Shown piece after piece: positions 59,103-64,000 of a stretch of DNA of 64,000 nt. Positions within the stretch are counted from its first letter, which is position 1. Each line of letters opens with the position of its first letter. The position numbers were made by a program, and so were the translations under genes. The notes below the pieces were generated by a model that did not search any database, was not told the origin of the DNA, and was given only the letters and a program-made list of their open reading frames with translations. The stretch spans positions 1-64,000 of the forward strand of contig NZ_AVQI01000008.1 in NCBI RefSeq assembly GCF_000468115.1, written 5' to 3'. Origin of the DNA: Treponema socranskii subsp. socranskii VPI DR56BR1116 = ATCC 35536. Lineage in GTDB: Bacteria > Spirochaetota > Spirochaetia > Treponematales > Treponemataceae.

Positions 59103-60977
59103 TTATGCTCTGATTCTGTTTATAATCGTATCGACGAGATTGTCCCACGTACTGATAAACGAAGCGGCGGCATTGTAGCCGTGTTGAAATTTAATAATAT
59201 CCGCAAGCTCTTCGTCTATGTTTACGCCGCTGACGGACTCCCGCAGCGTGCGCAAATCTCCCATGATTTTATTTTGATTTGCCGTTTGAGTTGCCGCCTG
59301 CTCTCCTTTCAAACCGACGTTCGTCACGCTGTCGGCAAAATAATCGTCGAAAGTACGCTTGTGTCCGATCATCACCTGCGTGTTTCTGATCAAAGCGATT
59401 TCGATCGCAGCCCGTCCGTCGCCCGACGCGAGAGCGCCGCGCGTATCGGCAAAGCCCGCAGCGACGCTTTTGACGTCTCCTCTGATAAGCGGATTTACCG
59501 CGATATACGCGGACGGATTTACCTGCGGCGTCACCGCAAATTGGGCGCCGTCGGCAAGACCGTCGACCGCGTCCGCGCGAAGATAATCGTATGCGCCTTC
59601 TTCTCCGCTTTCGCGCAAAATGCCCGCATAGCCGGTCAAAAACATTCCGCTGTCTTCGACGTGCCGTATGACAAAATCGGGATTCGATTGCGAAAGAGCC
59701 GTCGTCGCTTTCAGCACGAGATTGTTGTTTCTGTCGAGATAAGCTTTTACTTCTCCGTTCGAATCGTTGATCCGGTCGATGACATCGGCAACCGTATCGG
59801 TAGCGTTGTATGCGACTTCGACCGTACCTTCGGGCGCGGAAAAGGTCATCGTACCGGCAAGTCCTATTTGCTCCTGCGGGTTCAATGTATGTCGTCCAGT
59901 AAAGCGGAAAATATAGGATCTGTCCATCCGCCCGTCCGCATCGTAATCGTAATTACCGCGCACGTTTTCGACAAAGGGATGAGACGTAAAAAAGTCGAGA
60001 CCCGTCGTACCGTTCATGCCGGTTGCGTTACGGTGCACGTCGTTTACCAAATCGGAAAAGTTCATCGTCATCGTGTTGAGCGACTGCATTTCGCTTCTGA
60101 TATCGACGTCGCGCAGTTCGATAAGTGCGCCGAGTCTCCCGCCTTTTACGACAGCATCGTTTTTCGTATCGCCCCAGATGAGACGCGGATTTCCGTTATT
60201 GTCGATAACCGTACGGAGGTCGAAGCTGCGCGGAATGCTGCCCTGAACGAGCACGCGCCCGTCGACGTGTACCATGAATTCGTCTTTATCGCGGTCGCTC
60301 GCCGTACAATTGACAAGCTCGGAAAGCTTATCGACGAGGAGATCCCGCTGGTCGAGCAAATCGTTCGGATTGTCTCCCATACCGCGCGAGCGCACGATCT
60401 CTCCGTTGAGAGCGGCAATCTGTTCGGCATAATTGTTGATCTGCTTTACCGTCGCGTCGATATCGCCGTTTATGAGCGTGTTCACTCCCTGCAAACTTTC
60501 GTAGCGCTGATTTATCGTATCGGTAAGCGAAATACCGCGCGTGACGATCGCCTGACGGGATGCGATGTTTTCCGGATGAATCGAAAGCTCCTGCCACGCT
60601 TCCCAGAATTTATCCATAGTGCTACGAATCGAAACGTCGTCGGGTTCGTTGTAAATCTGTTCGAGCATCGTATAGTATTTGCTGCGCGTATCCCAATACG
60701 CTTCCTGATTCGCCTGTTCGACGATGCGCCGATCGAGCAGTTCGTCGCGGATCCGCCGTATGCTGGACGCGATAACGCCTTGACCGATCATGCCCGGCTC
60801 TTCGGGGCGTTCGAGTTCCGGAAGATACAGCGGATCGAATTCCTTAAACGCGACGCGCTGGCGCGAATAGCCTTCCGTATTCGCATTCGAAATATTGTGA
60901 CCGGCGGTCGTGATCGCCGTCGTATGCGCCATGATACTGCGCTTACCGAGCTCTATTCCAGAAAATGTCGAACCCAT
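59103..60977 (-). CDS. flgK: flagellar hook-filament junction protein FlgK
   Basis: A 624-residue axial protein. N-terminal signature: SGIELGKRSIMAHTTAITTAGHNISNANTEGYSRQRV (about 6-42). C-terminal signature: SGVNIDEELADIIKFQHGYNAAASFISTWDNLVDTIINRIR. The central, variable part includes FRFTGRHTLNPQEQIGLAG. Length is within the upper normal range. It lies between flgN, encoding its chaperone, and flgL. Confidence 0.94.
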   Translation of the reverse strand: MGSTFSGIELGKRSIMAHTTAITTAGHNISNANTEGYSRQRVAFKEFDPLYLPELERPEEPGMIGQGVIASSIRRIRDELLDRRIVEQANQEAYWDTRSKYYTMLEQIYNEPDDVSIRSTMDKFWEAWQELSIHPENIASRQAIVTRGISLTDTINQRYESLQGVNTLINGDIDATVKQINNYAEQIAALNGEIVRSRGMGDNPNDLLDQRDLLVDKLSELVNCTASDRDKDEFMVHVDGRVLVQGSIPRSFDLRTVIDNNGNPRLIWGDTKNDAVVKGGRLGALIELRDVDIRSEMQSLNTMTMNFSDLVNDVHRNATGMNGTTGLDFFTSHPFVENVRGNYDYDADGRMDRSYIFRFTGRHTLNPQEQIGLAGTMTFSAPEGTVEVAYNATDTVADVIDRINDSNGEVKAYLDRNNNLVLKATTALSQSNPDFVIRHVEDSGMFLTGYAGILRESGEEGAYDYLRADAVDGLADGAQFAVTPQVNPSAYIAVNPLIRGDVKSVAAGFADTRGALASGDGRAAIEIALIRNTQVMIGHKRTFDDYFADSVTNVGLKGEQAATQTANQNKIMGDLRTLRESVSGVNIDEELADIIKFQHGYNAAASFISTWDNLVDTIINRIRA

Positions 60978-61025
60978 ATATCACCTCACAAAATACTTAA
61001 TTAATGAACGGAACGGTTGGAAAAA

Positions 61026-61460
61026 TCAATACAGCGTATTGACGACGACGCTCGACGGCTTTGCTCTCATGATCTTTCCCGCCTTCGAATACACCATCGC
61101 CCCGCTTTGAGGAAAGGCTTCGTCGAGCACACTTTGAATAAAATCCCTCGCAACCGCTATGTAATTGCCGAGCGTTTTGTTTGCCGTCTTCGATTTGACG
61201 AGCTTTCCGCGCACTTGCGTCAAAAGCGGCAACGATGCCTTTTTCGCTTCGTCGCTCCGGGCAGCCGAAAGCGCGTTTCTCGCCTTTTCGGTTTCTTCGA
61301 AAGCTTCGGTAAGCTTCGTGATCGCGGAGATCGATTCGAGCACGCCGTCCCATTTTTTTTGCAGTACCGCCGCACGCAGCGCCGATTGCCGTTCAAGCAG
61401 ACGATCAAGAATTTCGTTTTCACGCAAAAGCAGCCGTTCCATTTCGCTTATGTCCGCCAT
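61026..61460 (-). CDS. flgN: FlgN-type flagellar export chaperone
   Basis: A 144-residue helical protein with the FlgN layout: an N-terminal helix hairpin (MERLLLRENEILDRLLERQSALRAAVLQKKWDGVLESISAI) and a C-terminal helix that binds FlgK/FlgL. The call is supported by position directly before flgK and by the sigma-28-type promoter. AGG lies upstream of ATG 61460. Confidence 0.82.
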   Translation of the reverse strand: MADISEMERLLLRENEILDRLLERQSALRAAVLQKKWDGVLESISAITKLTEAFEETEKARNALSAARSDEAKKASLPLLTQVRGKLVKSKTANKTLGNYIAVARDFIQSVLDEAFPQSGAMVYSKAGKIMRAKPSSVVVNTLY

Positions 61461-61481
61461 ATACAGATTACCTCATGTTGA

Positions 61482-61509
61482 TTATCGGTACGGAAAAACG
61501 ACGACTTTA
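61482..61509 (-). promoter_or_regulatory. sigma-28-type promoter of the flgN-flgK-flgL-fliW-csrA operon
   Basis: Minus strand: TAAAG with TAAA at 61506-61509, 16 bp, ACCGATAA (61482-61489), seven of eight matches to the flagellar -10 box GCCGATAA. It lies about 20 bp before the flgN start. Confidence 0.75.
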
Positions 61510-61535
61510 CGAAAATTATTTTGAACGATATCGAT

Positions 61536-61564
61536 TTGACATCGTTACATTTTTATTATAGAAT
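61536..61564 (+). promoter_or_regulatory. sigma-70 promoter of the wbaP-like gene
   Basis: TTGACA (61536-61541), 17 bp, TAGAAT (61559-61564). The expected start is near 61571, giving a leader of about 9 nt without a proper Shine-Dalgarno. It is divergent from the sigma-28-type promoter of flgN. Confidence 0.75.
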
Positions 61565-61579
61565 AAACGGAAAATCTCT

Positions 61580-63010
61580 ATGATAATCGATGAATTTCTT
61601 CGCTATTACAAACAAAATTTTCACCGTACCAGCTCGTTTCTCGTAGGGCTTGTTTTAATGTTTGTCGATGCCGTCGCTCTCATGCTCAGCATCGGTACAA
61701 GTTTTTTTATCATCAACGCGATCAACAATTCGTTTATCAATTTTCGATCGTTTGTGACCTACAGCGTTTATTTGCCGCTCATACTCGTCGTTTTTTATGC
61801 GGCGGGTCTCTATCCGGGCATTATGATCTCCCCCGTCGAAGAGGTAAAACGCTTCAGCATCTGTACGTTTTTCAGCTTTATCGGCATCGCGATCAGCATT
61901 TTCGTCGACGTCGACAACGAACGTATTGCCGTCGCACTTGCGCTCATGCTCGCCGTTCCGATCGCGACGATTTTTTTACCGATCGTACGGCAAATCGCGC
62001 GTTTTGCGTTCGGTACCTATCACTGGTGGGGACTGCCGGCTGTCATCTACTGTACCGGTTCAAGCGGAGACGCGGTCATCAACCGGATGCTCGAACGTTC
62101 CGATTTAGGCTATAAGCCCGCCGTCATCATAAACAGCGGCGCCATTGCAAGCAATACGTACGGCAGCATACCCGTCTTTCATCCGAGCAAAGAACTGCTC
62201 GACACGATCCGCACGCTCAAAATAAAAGCGGCGATCCTGTGCGATTACGATGAAACCGACGTATCGGACATCATGCAGGCATACCGCTATACGATCACGG
62301 TTTCAAAGCACCAAAACAGATCGATATCGGGCTCTCCGCAGATAAAAGATATCGGCGGCATCGTCGGTTTTGCATCGACGCACAACCTTACAAAAAAAAC
62401 GAACCGATTTGCAAAGCGCGCTATCGACATCGCCCTCCTCGTCATTTCGTTTCCGCTTGTGCTGCCTCTGTGCATCGTCGTTGCGATCATCATCAAAATC
62501 ACCTCTCCGGGTCCCGTTTTTTACGGACATCCGAGAGTCGGCAAAAACGGCAAACCGCTCAAATGCTGGAAATTCCGTTCCATGTGCAAAGACGCCGATA
62601 AAAAGCTCGACGCGCTTCTTGCACAAAATCCCAAAATGCGCGAACAATGGGAGCGTGAACGAAAATTCGTCGACGATCCGCGCGTTACGCCTTTCGGAAA
62701 ATTTATCAGAAAGACGAGCATCGACGAGCTGCCGCAGTTTTGGAATATCCTTGCGGGTGAAATGAGTTTTATCGGCCCGCGTCCCGTCACTAAGGGAGAA
62801 CTTGTCAAGTACGGTTCTCAAGCCGATTATATCCTTTCGGTAATGCCCGGACTTTCGGGTATGTGGCAAACATCGGGCAGAAGCGATACGGAATACGAAG
62901 AGCGCATTACACTCGACACCTACTATATTCAAAACTGGTCGGTGTGGCTCGATATATGGCTCATCATCAAAACCGTGTGGGTTGTCTTTAAAAGAAAAGG
63001 TGCGTACTAA
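61580..63010 (+). CDS. WbaP-like undecaprenyl-phosphate sugar-1-phosphate transferase
   Basis: A 476-residue membrane enzyme that transfers a sugar-1-phosphate to undecaprenyl phosphate and starts glycan synthesis. Four or five N-terminal helices (about 15-135) are followed by a CoA-binding-like fold (about 150-230) and the bacterial sugar transferase domain (about 275-476). Its membrane re-entrant helix lies near 283-305. PVFYGHPRVGKNGKPLKCWKFRSM, TSIDELPQFWNILAGEMSFIGPRP and the C-terminal YIQNWSVWLDIWLIIKTVW are diagnostic. The sugar is unknown (Gal-1-P or Glc-1-P in homologues). Its stop overlaps the next start by one base. Confidence 0.9.
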   Translation: MIIDEFLRYYKQNFHRTSSFLVGLVLMFVDAVALMLSIGTSFFIINAINNSFINFRSFVTYSVYLPLILVVFYAAGLYPGIMISPVEEVKRFSICTFFSFIGIAISIFVDVDNERIAVALALMLAVPIATIFLPIVRQIARFAFGTYHWWGLPAVIYCTGSSGDAVINRMLERSDLGYKPAVIINSGAIASNTYGSIPVFHPSKELLDTIRTLKIKAAILCDYDETDVSDIMQAYRYTITVSKHQNRSISGSPQIKDIGGIVGFASTHNLTKKTNRFAKRAIDIALLVISFPLVLPLCIVVAIIIKITSPGPVFYGHPRVGKNGKPLKCWKFRSMCKDADKKLDALLAQNPKMREQWERERKFVDDPRVTPFGKFIRKTSIDELPQFWNILAGEMSFIGPRPVTKGELVKYGSQADYILSVMPGLSGMWQTSGRSDTEYEERITLDTYYIQNWSVWLDIWLIIKTVWVVFKRKGAY

Positions 63011-64000
63011 TGAAAAAGTATTATACCGCTTTGGCGGTGTCGGTTGCACTGCTCCTTTCGGCATTTCCTTCGTCATACCGAATCAATTCCGTACGCTATA
63101 TCATTGACGGTATGACAAAAGAAACAAGCGTCGAGCGCGAAGTAAAAATCGATAAAACGATTATTTTTCCCGATGAAATATCGTTTGCAAAATACATCGA
63201 CGACTATCGCCAGCGGCTTTTGAATACGCGACTCTTTGACGAAGTTTCCGTCGAGTATTCGACGCGCCTTTTCGACGAACAAACCGATTTATATATCGCG
63301 GATTTGACGGTACGCCTCGACGACTCCTTTCACTTTATCGGCATGCCCTATCCGAAATACGACTCGAACAGCGGCCTTACGCTGAAGTTGAAATTAAAAG
63401 ATACGAACTTTTTCGGAACGATGAAAGATATGTCGGCCGATATCAATTTTTCGCTCGAACGCGATGAAGACGATACCGAAATGAAACACATCGTCGACGA
63501 CATGGGCATCGCGATGGGCGTCAATCTTTCATTCGACATCCCTTTCAAACTTGCCAAACTCAATGCAACGTGGACAAACAGCTACGGCATATCCTATACG
63601 ATCGGACACGTTTCTCCCGAATGGGATACGTCGACGGGAATCGATTTTTCAGTACCTTTCGGGTACAGAACATCGCTCGACTTTTCATTCGCTCAAGGAT
63701 TTACACGGAACTTCGACTACAAAAAATATGACGATGATATCTACTTTACAGAAAAAGGTATCGTATCGCTTCCGATCGTGCTGCAGCGGATCGAAAATTG
63801 GGGTACGGTAGATTATACGCCTTATGTAAGCGCCATCTATTATTGGGATTTCGACGGCATCAGCGATTCGAACGAAGATCTCGTAGGTCCTCGTCTCGCG
63901 CTCGGACAGACGATCGGTACTTCCCGCATCGACTGGAAAAACAATCTGCGTACCGGCTTATCCGTTTCGACGACGCAGTCGTTTACATATATCGTGCAGA
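63010..64000 (+). CDS. predicted outer-membrane beta-barrel protein, Omp85/BamA-like (partial)
   Basis: The frame opens at ATG 63010 and runs past the end of the window, with at least 330 codons. A Sec signal (about 1-20, VSVALLLSAFPSSY) is followed by a POTRA-like unit, IIFPDEISFAKYIDDYRQRLLNTRLFDEVSVEYS (about 55-90). From about residue 115 there are alternating amphipathic strands with aromatic ends (TLKLKLKDTNFFGTMKDMSADINFSLERD, FSVPFGYRTSLDFSFAQGFTR), as in Omp85 barrels. One-base overlap with the glycan-priming gene suggests coupling. It may be a treponemal surface antigen; assignment to BamA proper is not supported. Confidence 0.7.
   Translation, partial: MKKYYTALAVSVALLLSAFPSSYRINSVRYIIDGMTKETSVEREVKIDKTIIFPDEISFAKYIDDYRQRLLNTRLFDEVSVEYSTRLFDEQTDLYIADLTVRLDDSFHFIGMPYPKYDSNSGLTLKLKLKDTNFFGTMKDMSADINFSLERDEDDTEMKHIVDDMGIAMGVNLSFDIPFKLAKLNATWTNSYGISYTIGHVSPEWDTSTGIDFSVPFGYRTSLDFSFAQGFTRNFDYKKYDDDIYFTEKGIVSLPIVLQRIENWGTVDYTPYVSAIYYWDFDGISDSNEDLVGPRLALGQTIGTSRIDWKNNLRTGLSVSTTQSFTYIVQ

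Noticed and set aside
1-64000. CRISPR arrays, prophage, insertion sequences, toxin-antitoxin pairs and rRNA genes.
   Set aside because: Looked for on both strands; no regular spacer arrays, transposase, phage structural genes or paired small toxin genes were seen.

Overview
The window reads as a chromosomal segment of a spirochaete of the genus Treponema, with moderate GC and no rRNA, phage or plasmid signature. The evidence is gene order: mraZ-rsmH-ftsL-murF-ftsW-ftsQ-ftsA-ftsZ runs on through xerD, dprA, topA, xerC and hslVU into flgB-flgC-fliE-fliF-fliG-fliH-fliI-fliJ, all on the minus strand. This is the arrangement I recall from Treponema pallidum, with mraY and ftsI absent from the cluster. 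Two FlaA sheath-protein paralogues and the flgN-flgK-flgL-fliW-csrA block agree. I cannot name the species from sequence alone.

Layout. 1-877: six tRNA genes and a terminator. 909-4183: tig-clpP-clpX. 4438-6432: an AMP-forming acyl-CoA synthetase. 6445-9161 (minus): a secreted FMN/FAD reductase and an AraC regulator. 9329-15851 (plus): a carbohydrate uptake operon (binding lipoprotein, two permeases, a DUF5107/TPR protein, a NahK-like sugar kinase). 15852-17108 (minus): a CDP-glycerol-type glycerophosphotransferase. 17307-19041: tRNA-Val fused almost directly to a TGS-domain nucleoside kinase. 19042-42562 (minus): the flagellar/hslVU/recombinase/division supercluster. 42717-43436: an unrecognised protein divergent from mraZ. 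43501-46063 (minus): two FlaA genes and a DUF421 membrane protein. 46208-46300: a GntP-family pseudogene scrap. 46368-57018 (minus): ilvB-like gene, chemoreceptor, GldF/GldG-like fusion, RNase Z, FemAB-type ligase, metG. 57145-61460 (minus): csrA, fliW, flgL, flgK, flgN. 61580-64000 (plus): a WbaP-like sugar-phosphate transferase and the start of an outer-membrane barrel protein.

The most novel signal is a dispersed, structured leader element ending in a Shine-Dalgarno sequence beside a start codon. Its best copies precede the NahK-like kinase (14516-14729), the FlaA pair (44945-45135, partly duplicated) and ftsL (41044-41113). Truncated versions precede the glycerophosphotransferase and topA. 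Hairpin arms differ between copies while pairing is kept, so selection on RNA folding is likely.

A second theme is messages with almost no leader. tRNA-Val ends one base before the kinase AUG; the araC and metG promoters place transcription start at, or two bases before, the AUG; and a sigma-28-type promoter does the same for flgB. All seven tRNA genes lack an encoded CCA, and RNase Z, which matures such tRNAs, is encoded here. The mraZ leader also carries four TGG-type boxes at exact 10-bp spacing, matching the known MraZ operator.
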